Of a stretch of DNA of 64,000 nt, positions 1 to 11,212 are shown piece by piece. Each line of letters opens with the position of its first letter. Positions within the stretch are counted from its first letter, which is position 1. Source of the stretch: Stereum hirsutum FP-91666 SS1 (lineage: Eukaryota > Basidiomycota > Agaricomycetes > Russulales > Stereaceae); assembly GCF_000264905.1 (NCBI RefSeq), contig NW_006763139.1, positions 193,903 through 257,902 of the forward strand, given 5' to 3'. The position numbers and the translations under genes are program-made. Under the pieces are notes generated by a model, which worked only from the letters and a program-made list of their open reading frames with translations, was not told the DNA's origin and made no database searches.

Positions 1-1782
1 ACGATGTAGAATGAACCTACATAGCCTGCGATTCCGGCACTGTCATTGATCGTCTTTGTTTTTCTTGGCAGGAACGGCTACACCAGAGAGTCCACCACAG
101 TATCGCTACACAGAGCATACTATACACTGAATGACACAACCATCCGATGAGGCATCGATGGAGGAGGGGTGTAGGACGGACACGAAAGAAGAAGCACATT
201 CGACAGAGCTCGAACATACTGGTCTATTATTATGAATAGGGGTCCAGCTACGATTTCGAATGACCACTGGGACAGGCATGCTGCCAACCGGGGCAGCTCT
301 ACATAGAGTGGCGTCCATGCTCCGCCACGACGACCGGTGTTTATAGAGCCCGGGAAAGGGGACGAAGGCTAAGCCCTCGGCCTTCCTGACATCAAAGACC
401 TGTTCTATCAAAGAAAATTCAAGCCAAGTTTTACTACACAGCAAGATAAACACTATGTATGACGCATGAGTAAACCAAACAAGGATGTGCGACTCGGACC
501 AGATGCGGACCAAGCTAGCGCAACTTGTACATCTCGGGGATCGCCCACGCAAGTGCCCAGGAAAGGCGAGGAACGGAACCCGCTACCAGCCAGGTGGACA
601 CTTTGACCTCGCGCTAGAAACGGAGAAACTCGTAGGCCTGTGAAACATCGAAGGGAGGACTGACAGCAAGAGGGGAGCCACTAAGAGTCGATGTATGCAT
701 ACAACAAGAGCCAACGAGAGGCATCATCGAACGCCATCGAGAGCCGAGAGCCGATATTCAACCAACAAGAGGAAGTTCGCAAACCAAGGCAGTTGGGCTC
801 GAGATGATGATAGGCACTGCGCAAGGGAGAAAGACATTCGTGACGTGTCATAGCAGCGGGGGGACGTTTGTTTGTCCTTGTTAGGATCAGAAGCTCCAGC
901 CCAGCCAATCACAAGCTCACGACACGCGCCATACGCCACACGCCACATCTATTCACCCCGTTCCGAAGTCCAATGTACATACTTGCCTCTCATCCAAAAG
1001 TTACGACAGCAGACCCACCGGCTGTGTGCCGACCTAATCCAAATATCTTCCTCACATGGAGACATACTCATTCAAATCCAGAGCCAGAGTCAAGGGTCAG
1101 GTGACGGAGCTTCGCACACAATCGCTCTCTCCAGCCCAACGAGCGTGAAGAAGCGCATGCAATCACCCAAGCGACCAACCAACCAACCAATCAAACAAGG
1201 ATGAAACGTCGAGCATCAACATGGGAAACCAAGGGTATATACGCGCCGTATGTTTAAGTATGCATCACCAAGTAACACCAAGTAATAGTGGAACAATGCA
1301 ACAGCGTAGGGCGAAGACGAAGACCAGAACATATTTCACCATCAAAGGGGGTGAGGGATGTAAGCTAGAAGGACGAAACACGGGGAAAGTCGTGCACGAA
1401 AGAGTGTAGCCTGGAAGGAGGACAGGGGAGCGCAGCACCAGCAAGGGGTACCACGACACAAAAGCAAACACATATATCGTCCGTACGAAGTCGACCCAGT
1501 CAAACAAGGAATAATGGAAGGTATAAAGAGGGAGAAGAAGACAAACGCACACGCCAACTATAAAGCGGGGAGGAGGGCAAGTTAGGGAGACGGACAGACA
1601 GACAACAAATACCAACGACCAGGGAGCAAAACAACAGCAGCGGCGGTAGGAGCGAAACAACAGTCTATAGGATGTATGATCATAGTCCGCGGTGGGGATG
1701 GAGATTTAAGAGAACTACCCTTCGAGGGGTAGACGGAGTATTTTGGGCTTGAGTGGTGAGTGTCGATCGTGGATAGGGGCGT
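1..1782. other. No gene recognised
   Basis: Only short overlapping ORFs without family resemblance are present. The segment nearest 1782 probably holds the 3' untranslated region of the thaumatin-like gene transcribed leftwards. A 24-nt sequence at 868-891 is repeated exactly at 11003-11026. An unrecognised gene in this stretch cannot be excluded. Confidence 0.5.
868..891. repeat. 24-nt direct repeat, copy 1 (copy 2 at 11003-11026)
   Basis: The sequence starting TTGTTTGTCC and ending TTAGGATCAGA occurs identically at 868-891 and 11003-11026, and the flanks do not match beyond it. Copy 2 lies about 190 bp upstream of the M20 peptidase start; copy 1 lies in a gene-poor stretch. It could be a leftover transposon end or a shared regulatory word. 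I did not identify the family. Confidence 0.6.
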
Positions 1783-3191
1783 TTAGGGGCAGAAGACGAC
1801 TAGAACGATGTATGCGTTAGTACACTTGTGATAACGCTGTGCGCAGCACATTGGAAAGATACTGAGTGGGATAGCGCGAAAGCAACAAGAACAAGAACTG
1901 CTGGAAGTTGAAAGAGAGAGAGGAAGGAGGAGAATAAGAGGAAAACGGACGTACTATCGAAAGTCTTATCACCCGAGCTAGTCGCCTTCACGGGCGCATC
2001 GTCTCCACAACCCGTCATATCGCCAACAGGGTACGCGTCGGGGCACTACACACATCCAATCCAAGATCCATCAGTACACAACTCTCTCCACCCCATCTCT
2101 CCACTCCAACCTAGCAACGAATGAAGGAGAATAACGCACCGTGCAGCTCGCACTAGTACAAATCGCCGTATTCCCCCCACTCGCAATACTCATACTCTGC
2201 GTGAACCCCTGGATGATACTCACATCCCACGAGTTGGGCGTGTAGATGCTGTCCGCGCCGAGGTTGAATTCGCCCATCGTGCAGTCTTCGCCGAGGGAGC
2301 CGCAGGCGGAGTCTTGCGCGAAGAGACGGCCGTTCCACTACAGGATGGATGTGAGTGAGATTGAGATTGAAGGTGGGAGGGATGGACGGAAGAGTAGAGA
2401 GGTTCATGGGAGAGGTGCCGAAGGGGAGGGGAGAAGGGGACGGTGGTGATTGAGTGGGATGGTGCCACAGTGGCACCGAGATGAGAATGGAGCGAGACGT
2501 ACGGTGGATGGAACGGTCGCGCTGTACGAACCACCAGCAGCCAGCGAGTTCAAGGTGCTGCTCCACTGCGTAGTTCCAGAAGCTACACGTAGAAGGTGCG
2601 TTGAGCGAGGATTGGGAGTAGTCAAACACGGGCACTACTCACCGCTATCGTAAGTTCCGCTAACGTCGACGAGGACGGGGACGACAGCGTACGAGCACTG
2701 GTTAGAGAACGAGAACTGTCCACAACGCACACATACAAGCTATTAGCATGAAGTCTCCGCTGATATAAAAGAGAATAACGCACGGTATGTCCATCGCCAG
2801 TATACGTATTCCCACCCGCATCCGTGCTCGCACTCGCACTGCTACTCGCCGCCGCCACACTACTACTCGTACTAGTCCACGTATCCGAGCTACTCGTCGT
2901 CGTCGGCGCAACCCACACGCTCGAGCTCGAGCTTGTCCACACACTCGAAGAGCTCGCAGAGGTAGAAGCCGCCGCGGCGGCGCTGCTACTGCTCATCGCG
3001 GCGCAGAGCGAGCGCTTGCGGCGACGGGGCTTGGCGACGGATGCATTTGCTTCGAGGTTGGAGGCGGGTTTGATGTTGGAGAGACGGTTGTGGAGGGCGC
3101 GATGGGTGTTTGAGCTGGAGAGGTCGGAGAGGGAGGCGGAGGCGGAGAGCGCGACGGCGGCGAGGGTGAAAACGAGCGTGAGGGACTTCAT
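1783..3191 (-). CDS. Thaumatin/osmotin-like secreted glycoprotein
   Basis: Six exons: 3191-2784, 2715-2643, 2582-2503, 2337-2140, 2045-1955 and 1799-1783. They sum to 867 nt and encode 288 residues. The start is fixed by a clear signal peptide (MKSLTLVFTLAAVALSASAS). A serine/threonine-rich linker of about 60 residues with a basic patch follows. The C-terminal domain carries the hallmarks of the basidiomycete thaumatin-like (osmotin-fold) family: an SNQCSYAVVPV strand, WNGRLFAQDSACG, GEDCTMGEFNL, IQGFTQSMSIA, and a CPDAYPVGDMTGCGDDAPVKA stretch ending DIVFCP at the stop. The paired cysteines should form disulfides. Such proteins are extracellular or wall-associated; many bind or cleave beta-glucan, but no enzymatic residue is argued here. 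The last exon encodes only about five residues plus the stop. Confidence 0.88.
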
Positions 3192-3298
3192 TTTGTTCGA
3201 AGTCGAGTTGTTTCCTTGTCGGATTGAAGAGAGTGGGTATCTAAAAGAACGAGTTTCTGCGCCGAGCGATGAGAGTGAGAGCAGAGATGAGGACGAGG

Positions 3299-5075
3299 AG
3301 AGGTTGGTGGTGGAAAGCTTGGTTGCCAGGAATGGCAAATTCGTTGTTCCAAACCGCAGCACAGCCGCAGCCGTTGTGGCCCACCTCTCTTTCTTCTCGC
3401 CACCCACCATCATTTTCGTCGATATCGTCCTCCGCAGCTTTCTCGAATCTTGGGCTGCCCTGACTCACTACTCGTCTCAGACATCCTATTGAAGCTCTTA
3501 CCGCTACACGGATATGCCTCACTTTTTTGGCCCTCAGCGGAACCGGTGGCGATATCTGATGGGGAGGTCTCGTCAGCGCTACCTTCTCATCTTCAAGATC
3601 TCTGCCTCCACCCTTGTTCCCGACTATGCTCCAGTCTAAACATGATGCTTGTAGGCTCCTAGGACTTTGAAATCTGTAGTATCTTCTCGACAACATCGCT
3701 ACTCTACCCCTTCGTCAAATTCATCGCGATGTCCGGTCCAGGTACGTTCCGTTTTGCTCATCCTATCGTGTTGTCTATGCACACTTGAAGCACGCGATTG
3801 CGACTAAACTTTTCCGTGAACATCACTATAAACTCGAACGTGCGGTTCTGGTACAAGTCCGCTGACACTAACAGAACCACCGACCTGCTGTCAGCTATCA
3901 ATGCATGATACAATAATCCTGTCTACTGGGGGGTCCTGCTGCTCGAATTACTTTTCGTGGGCTTAGACATCCGCACGGGTGTCATTCCGCATTGGGGTGA
4001 GGAACAAACCTCAGGCCTCAAGAGACGTTGGTGGTGGAAACCTTGATTGCAGTGGCAAATTCAGTCACATTGTTCAGAAGCGTAGCATAGCCACAGCCGT
4101 TGTGGCCCAGACACAACGCCGGTTCCTTTTTTCTGCACAGGCAGAAACGGATCCAAGTATGGCTCTTTTCATCCTTTATGCTCAGAATTCGTGGGTGCAT
4201 TCTTCTCCGACAGAGTACAACCAAGATTTGTTTTTGCGAGGGCAGAAAGGAGGAACATGCATTGTGACCTCTTTGTGTTCTCGCCAACCAACCTTTTTCG
4301 TCGATGTCCTACTCTGGCCATCCTCTGGCAAAACACAGTACTCGGTGCTTTGTCTGATCTCCTCGAATACTGGTTGATACTCGGATGCGCTTCTCTCCAG
4401 CGGAATCGGTGGCGACATACGATGGTCTGATTCCAAAGGGCCGTCAGCGTCCGTTCGGGTCAGCAGCACCGGCCTTACCGTCTCTCATCTTCATGATCTC
4501 TGCCTCCAGCCTGTTCCTGACCATCCCTCAGTCCAAACACAATGCCTCTCTGCTCCTCTAACGATGTCTGCTGCGTCTTCTGAGCAACATTGTTACCCTA
4601 TCCGTTCGTCAAATTCATCGCGATTTTGGGTAATACGCCCCATTTTGTCCGTCACACCATCTTGTCTATGCGCACTTCATGCGCGATGGATGCGAAGATT
4701 TTCCGTGAACATGACGCTAATTGGAAGGTGGGGCTCTGCTACAAATTTGCTCACACCCGGAGAACTACCGACTCGCTGTCAACTATTGAGACACGATATC
4801 ATACCGTCTATTGGACGGTCCTGCTGTTCACGCCGTTCATCTTTCCTTGGTCGTTGTATACGCTTCAGGTGTGAAAAAGGAGCCGAGACACGCAGTAGTC
4901 TTCGGTAGGCTGCAGCGAGCCGCAGACGGAACCCGCCTTCTGCCATAAGCCTTCTGGCATCCAACAGAACACCGACTTGATCTCTATTGAGATATGACAT
5001 GATGTCGTCTACTGGGAAGTCCCATCGCCCATGTCTTCGCTTCTGGCTTTGTTTCGTGGGCTTAGAGTGCGCGTG
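3299..5075. repeat. Diverged tandem segmental duplication (two long units plus a partial third)
   Basis: Unit 1 (about 3299-3975) and unit 2 (about 4018-4830) share ordered blocks: GTTGGTGGTGGAAA near the left end, CACAGCCGCAGCCGTTGTGG (second copy CACAGCCGTTGTGG), TTCGTCAAATTCATCGCGAT at about 3713 and 4606, and a TTTTCCGTGAACAT block followed by an ACC-GAC-CTGTCA block. A partial third copy (about 4930-5075) repeats the last blocks, including TTTCGTGGGCTTAGA, which unit 1 also has near 3955. Indels and substitutions are many, so the duplication is old. No convincing coding frame runs through the units; the first unit overlaps the promoter of the thaumatin-like gene. Confidence 0.7.
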
Positions 5076-6556
5076 TCGATTGCGGGTGGTGGAGATGATC
5101 TCTTGCTCGCGGTCATCACCGCTCCCTTTACGGAACAAGTACACGGAACACTCTACCCTATGCTGGCGTTCTGTGCTCAATTGCTTGTGCAATGAAAGTC
5201 AGAATGGAAGCACAGTTGGAGGCTCCGACCGCGGCCCGCTGTGATGAGGAAGGACGCTGTGCATTATTGAGTTCGGGAGGACCACTGATCCTTGCGCTTT
5301 CCGTTTCCTTCTGCTGTCGACGGTCCAGCTAGAACGAGTTCACTTGAGCACAACAGACTTAGAAGCTAGTGCCTCATATAATTTAAGGTCGTATATTCGA
5401 TTACTCATAACTGACAACAGGCTGATTCAGAATACCACGGTGACGATGCATGCCCAGTGGCACAGCGAAAAAAGCGACCGGGGGGCAACCAGACGGATGC
5501 CTCTACCTTGGGTCTGGCCTCAAGTCCGCGGAGGGTCTTGGTGATTGATCATAGCATTCCGATGATCAAACCAATGGAGCCATTGTGCGACGTTATCGTC
5601 GGTCATATATGCTTTTGATCCGCCTAAAATGCACAGACGTCCACAGATCTGTCGAATTGCTTGCGGAAGGAGGATTTCGTGTACTTTGTGGCTGCATCCA
5701 AAATTCCCTTCTTTCCACACCGGCTATTACAGCCATTTCGGACAATCATGAGAGCGAGGTTTGGGAGGAAATGTCTGCGTGGCTATAAAAAGGCCTTATT
5801 CTCATCATCACCCTCCCGAGACTGATTCAAAGCCAGATCTTTCATCAATAGAGCTTTGTGGCATCTATGACTGCAGTCATCACACACTCGTCCCCGAAAA
5901 TGATACGGGTGGCCACAGATACACAGCGGATGATTGTGATTTGTTCCATCTGTCGCATGCCATCTAGGTGTCTTTCTCCCCACATATATACATAAGAGTA
6001 TGGTGAATTTCTCCTTTGACTTGTTCCATCATGCGCTGGGCTTCATTTAGTCTCATCTATCAGCCTCGCATCTTTCTACCTGATACGTTCTTTGTAAGTC
6101 TACGGAGAGCGATAGCTGATAGGCCCTCGATTTAGCTTCAGTCCATTACTAAGTAGTGGAGTATCAACGGATCTTAGAGGCCCCTATTGTGATCGTTGGG
6201 CGTTTCCCGCGGTGCAATTTTTGAGCCAAGTGTAGTAGTCTGGCAAGTCCTCCCATCAGTCGTATCCGCAAATCTCCTCAACCAGAGATACAATTTCCGC
6301 AATGTGGAGAAATTTCTCTTCATCATAGCAGTCGGCGAATCCTGGTCCCAGTATGACAAGGCTTTTCTCGAACTGGGGCGGGTTGGAAATTATCATGCGT
6401 TCTAACGACGTCTGGTACTGCCATTAGTCATCGATTCATTCCCATCACAATGCTAGGACTGATTGTCGAAAATAGACGACATAAAGGAAACCTATTGTCG
6501 TGGACACCACCCTCACGATCTCTGCACTCGTGTCCTTTTGATCTCTCTACTCTATC
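5076..6556. other. No gene recognised
   Basis: Short ORFs only, none with a family signature or a plausible splice pattern. It probably holds the promoter region of the gene starting at 6557. Confidence 0.45.
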
Positions 6557-8061
6557 ATGTCTTCCTTGAACTCGTTACTGGGACAAAGTCTGGGTGCTAT
6601 CGAGCTCGGAATTCTCTGCTCTTCAATACTCTACGGTGCTATGCTCGTGCAGGTGTATAATTACTACCAGCTGAGATTCAAGGACAGTTTGTTCATAAAG
6701 CTTATCGTACGTTGAATTTTCATGTCCTCCATATCATGTCATGGCTGATTACCTATCCATCATACAGCTCTACTGTGTGTTGTAGGTATCCACTGCATTT
6801 GTTTTCTGTCTGATTCCTAATCCTCGTCTGATGCCATAGGATTATGGAGACTGCACATATCACCTTCATCTACACATTCATCTACAGAGCTACTATCATC
6901 CACTTTGGAGACTTCCTCGGAGCTCTTCACGACTTGTGGTCCATCAGCTTTTCCGTGACGATCGCTATGGTTGTCACGTCCGCCGTTCAAGTAAGTTATA
7001 TCAAGATCTTGTACCTAAGGGACGAAACTGATCTCACCGTCGTTTACAGTTGTTCTTCACGAAGAGGTTGCGCGGCTTGACACACAGCATCTGGTTACCA
7101 CTTCTCGCCTGGATAGGTATACTGGGCCGCATAGCGTCAGGAGTAGCCCTGAGCGTTATTCTCTACAAGCTGGAGGATTTGCAGCTGTTCATCAAGAAGT
7201 ATGAATGGCTCATCGTGTTCAACTTCTCCCTCGGAGCAGCTATAGACACATTCAACACAGTGTGTCTGTGCTTTTATTTATCGAAGCAGAAGGCAAGGTT
7301 TCGACAGTGAGTCCACTTATATAGCAATCGTTGACTGACTCTGATCTAAGGCTCCTAGAACTCAGAGGATGGTGGATAAATTGACCATCTGGACGCTAGG
7401 TTCTTAAGATACTGTTCTGTTTTTTTTTCCAATCTCACTGATACGCATTCGTGTACGAAGAAACCGGACTCCTCACCAGGTACGTGGGATTTCATCAGAT
7501 GTCCACTCCATATGGCTGACTTCGACGTAACACAGTATTTCTGCGATCCTCATGGTCATATTGGTGAGAAACACCCATGATATTAAAATTATAGTGATTC
7601 ATTCACATTACAGCTCACGGCGATGTCCGGCAACAGTGAGCCTTTTTGGCTTCCAATCTTCGACAGCAGTAGGTCTAATCGTACCTCTATTAGCTATATT
7701 CATCTTCTTCGTCGTCAATAGCGCGCGATGTGAGCTTTCTACAAAACGTTCCTGTCCATGGTATCTGACCCATCATGCTTGAAGTGTACTCCAACTCTTT
7801 ACTGGCTTCGTACGTTAATTTACTCTCGAGCTGTTGTGGATAGCCGCGTTGATTACTTTGTGTAGTCTGAACGGTCGTGCAAGCCTTTTCTCTTCCGACG
7901 TAATTACGACGGGGCAAATCACCACCGGCGCTTTTCAAAATAACAGGGACGGGACGAACGAAGTCAGTCATTTGATACTCATGCTCTTCCTCATCTTGTT
8001 GGATCGTTTCGTCGTACTAAACCTGTTCATAACAAGGTTCGAACGGTGGAGATACATGTAG
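6557..8061 (+). CDS. DUF6534-like multi-pass membrane protein
   Basis: Eleven exons: 6557-6706, 6768-6781, 6840-6990, 7050-7306, 7368-7399, 7461-7479, 7536-7563, 7614-7635, 7694-7729, 7785-7809 and 7866-8061. They total 930 nt and 309 residues. Diagnostic stretches are LGAIELGILCSSILYGAMLVQ, VYNYYQLRFKDSLF, LIMETAHITFIYTFIYR, TSAVQLFFTKRLRG, KLTIWTLETGLLTSISA, MVILLTAMSGN and LYSNSLLASLNGR. These match the agaricomycete family in which TGLLTS and YSNSLLAxLNxR close the membrane domain. About seven transmembrane helices are expected, followed by a short cytosolic tail. Four exons are 14-28 nt long and only make sense when spliced as listed. The function of the family is unknown; it is often expanded in mushrooms and located at the plasma or internal membranes by inference only. 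Confidence 0.78.
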
Positions 8062-8648
8062 GTATCGATCAGATTGGCGATGCGCCTTCGAGATCCGTGA
8101 GTCCTCCCTCGTCGGTAGTGCTGCAAATGCGCTTACTCATATTTATCACCGCCAAGGATCAAAACCTCGAATTGGGAGATTTCGACACAGAAGATCGCAA
8201 ATGAATAAGAGCATGATACAATTGGCTGGTTCGGTTAGGTTTCATGGGTCGTTCATTCTCTAGTTTGACCTATTTATGGTCCGATGTTCGTGATCTATCA
8301 TTCGTATGCGTCCTGCAGGGACTGTGCTCCTCTAATTTCGGTGCTCACAAGGACATATATAGTAACGAGATGCGATGCCATTCCCAGTTGAGAAGCTACA
8401 TACCTGTAGTATCCAGAACAAGTAGATAATATATTGCTGTTATATGTAAGAAGGAAGATTGCCATCTCATGCTCTTCCTCGTTTGGATACAGCTGAACCC
8501 GAGAAGCTAAGCGTCTATGAATACATCTCTGATTATATCCAATTAGCGCCAAACGTAAGCTACAAAGCCTTTCGGCGCATGGGGCGGTTTCCCCATCCCC
8601 ACTGCTTGCTTCTCTCTTTGTTCTGTCCTGTGGGTGTCCTCCGCAATT

Positions 8649-10466
8649 ATGTCTGAAACCTTCAGAGTAGCGATCTGGTATGTGTTTCCCATCTTGTTGT
8701 CTGTACGCGTCTGTTTACATTCCAACGTGCATTGCAGTGGCGGGGGAATCAGCGGGCTCACTCTCGCGGTGACATTGGGGAAATATTCCAACATACCTAT
8801 TGATATCTATGAGTCTTCCTCCGAGATCGGCACCGTCGGAGCTGGACTGGCTGTTTGGAAACGCACATGGGATGTTATGTGCCGTCTTGATCTCGACGAC
8901 GAAATGGACAAGCGATCTATCGCTAGGCCTTCGGAGGGCGAAAGTACGTGTCATGCTATTTTTAATGGCTCACCTTGACCGTTGATTTCCCTCAGACCTG
9001 GCAATGATCTTTCGAAGAAGCGACCAGCCGGAAAAGGGTATCGAAATCAATCGACTGATATCGTCGTGTGCGTCTCTATTTCTGTGATCGCTCAACGAAG
9101 GTCTTCTCATAGTTCGAGCTCTTGTCACCAGATTCTCCCATACCTCTCCACCGTGGCACACTCGTCGACATGTTGAAAAGTCGTATTCCACCACGCTGCA
9201 AGGTTCATACCGGCAAAGCCTTAACGTCGTATGCCATCAGAGACGAGGGAGGATATGTCTTGCAGTTCGCCGACGGTACCACGGACGAGACCGACGTCCT
9301 CGTTGGTGCTGATGGCGTTCGTTCCGTCGTCAGACGACTTCTATTCGAGGACCTTGCCCGTAAAGGAAACCTTCCTTCCGCATTGTCCTCCCCGGATGAC
9401 CTTACAAAAGTCATCGAGCCTCAGTGGTCCGGTACCATGGTCTACAGAAGCCTCATCCAAGCGCACAAGCTTCGGGCGATTAGTCCCGACCATCCTGTAC
9501 TAGAAGCCACTGTCGGATTCAGTGTATGTCTGTTAACTCTCGTACCTTGCTGAACCATACCGTTTATCCTAACTCCATGTTGTTCAGTACAGTGGCAAAG
9601 GAAAGGTAAGATCAATCAAGATACCTCCAAGTCCATATATTTACGATTTTTTTTGGAAGCATATTATCGCGTACCCGATTGCAAACGGCAAATTAATCAA
9701 TTTCCTCGCATTTGACACGAATCTCGACAATGAGGGGAAGCCCTTCAGTGGAAAATGGGTCAGTGATGCTCCAAAGGAAGAAGTTGCTGAATTATACAAG
9801 GCATGGGAGCCACAAGTCAAAGCGATGATTGAGGTACAAGAAACTGTCTTCCTTTTTCCACTCGGGCTGATGATCAGACATCAAATCTTTGTAGTCTTTG
9901 GATGAATCGACTTCACGATGGGCTATTCATGTGTGCAGTTCCCTTCCAATATCCACTTCGGGTAACGTCGCACTCATAGGAGATGCAGTGAGTAATCAGT
10001 TACATGATATGGGTCCTGTCGCTGAGAAGATTACAGGTACATGCTATGACCACGCATGTATCTGGAGGTGCTGGCCAAGCGATGGAGGTGAGTCGCAGAA
10101 ACTCATCAACGAGGATGGCACTCATACGGAATATGTTGATTTCAGGACGCCTATTTACTTGGTCGCCTCCTAGCAGACCCTACCACCACAAAAGAACGCG
10201 TTCCCGAGGCAATGAAGATCTATGAAGACATTCGACTACCCGCCGCAAACGAGGTAGTCTCTATCTCCCGCGATGTCGGTCTGATGTACGAATTCAATGG
10301 AGCGGAATGCGATGGTTTAGATCGTGACAATGAAGAAGCGCTGGAGCGATGGAGAAAAGTAATTCTTGAGAAATGGAGCTTTCAGTGGACTGGGATACCA
10401 GAAGACGATTGGGTAACAGCTCAGAGACAGCTGCGTCGGGAGACTGGTGCCTCGGAGAGTACGTAG
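8649..10466 (+). CDS. FAD-dependent class A monooxygenase (salicylate hydroxylase-like)
   Basis: Nine exons: 8649-8677, 8738-8943, 8996-9067, 9132-9523, 9588-9605, 9660-9833, 9895-9987, 10037-10087 and 10146-10466. They total 1356 nt and 451 residues. The start is the ATG giving MSETFRVAICGGGISGLTLA, which contains the GxGxxG dinucleotide-binding loop at the N-terminus. LHRGTLVDML with its conserved Arg and GADGVRSVVRR (the DG motif) lie mid-protein. Late in the protein are GNVALIGDA (the GD motif) and HAMTTHVSGGAGQAMED, the flavin-contacting segment of the PHBH fold. Enzymes of this class use NAD(P)H and O2 to hydroxylate aromatic or other small substrates; the substrate here is unknown. It lies 0.75 kb upstream of the M20 peptidase gene on the same strand. 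Confidence 0.9.
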
Positions 10467-11002
10467 AATATCATCCCTGTGGCATAAGATCGAGGACAGT
10501 CCGGCTGTACGTATTTGAACGCCGTGCATGGGCACTATATACATATGAATATTTCTCACCACTGTCCCTGCCAGATTTATACAACGCTTTTCCGGATTGA
10601 TATACTTACATGAGCTCCCTACCAACAAGTCCTGTAGAACCATCACCTCTGTACTTGTATGTATGGGTACTAGCTCTTCTTTATCCAGAAGCTCTGCATA
10701 TTTTCTATTTCCTCTGATATGAGCTGTCAAGAGTTTTTGTCGTGGCAAAGTCGTGCGGTGAAAGAGGGGCATACAAACATCGGATCCCCCACTCTATCTG
10801 CAGAGAATGCGCCCGACGACGTTTGGACGACGTATGCCTAAAAGCACACAAGAAGTCAGTGATTGAGGGTGATTATTGCGAGCACAGGATGCAGCATGTA
10901 GATAGTGCCGTTCAAGTCCCTGGAAGAAACAAGAGTAAGTACTGCAACACAGGCAGTGTGGCGCACTCAAGGCACACTGTAACCTCGGTGGTAGCCGGTG
11001 CC

Positions 11003-11026
11003 TTGTTTGTCCTTGTTAGGATCAGA
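11003..11026. repeat. 24-nt direct repeat, copy 2
   Basis: Exact copy of the sequence at 868-891; see that entry. It sits upstream of the M20 peptidase coding start at 11213. Confidence 0.6.
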
Positions 11027-11212
11027 GGGTCTTGGCATGTCCCCACGTCATGCTTTCTTATCATCAACGACAAATCAACGATATCAGCGATATGTAGAAG
11101 CCTCTTCCGAGATGTTCTCGGTTTTGTGCGGGTTCTACGTTCCTTCAAAAGGCTTTCGACAAACCTTCCTCTGGGCGGTAACGCTCAGCGTACCAACTGC
11201 TCGCGTTCCAAC

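Noticed and set aside
10742..11212. 157 in-frame codons upstream of the M20 peptidase start
   Set aside because: The segment lacks family similarity, includes the 24-nt repeat, and would bury the N-terminal membrane anchor; the ATG at 11213 fits the family.
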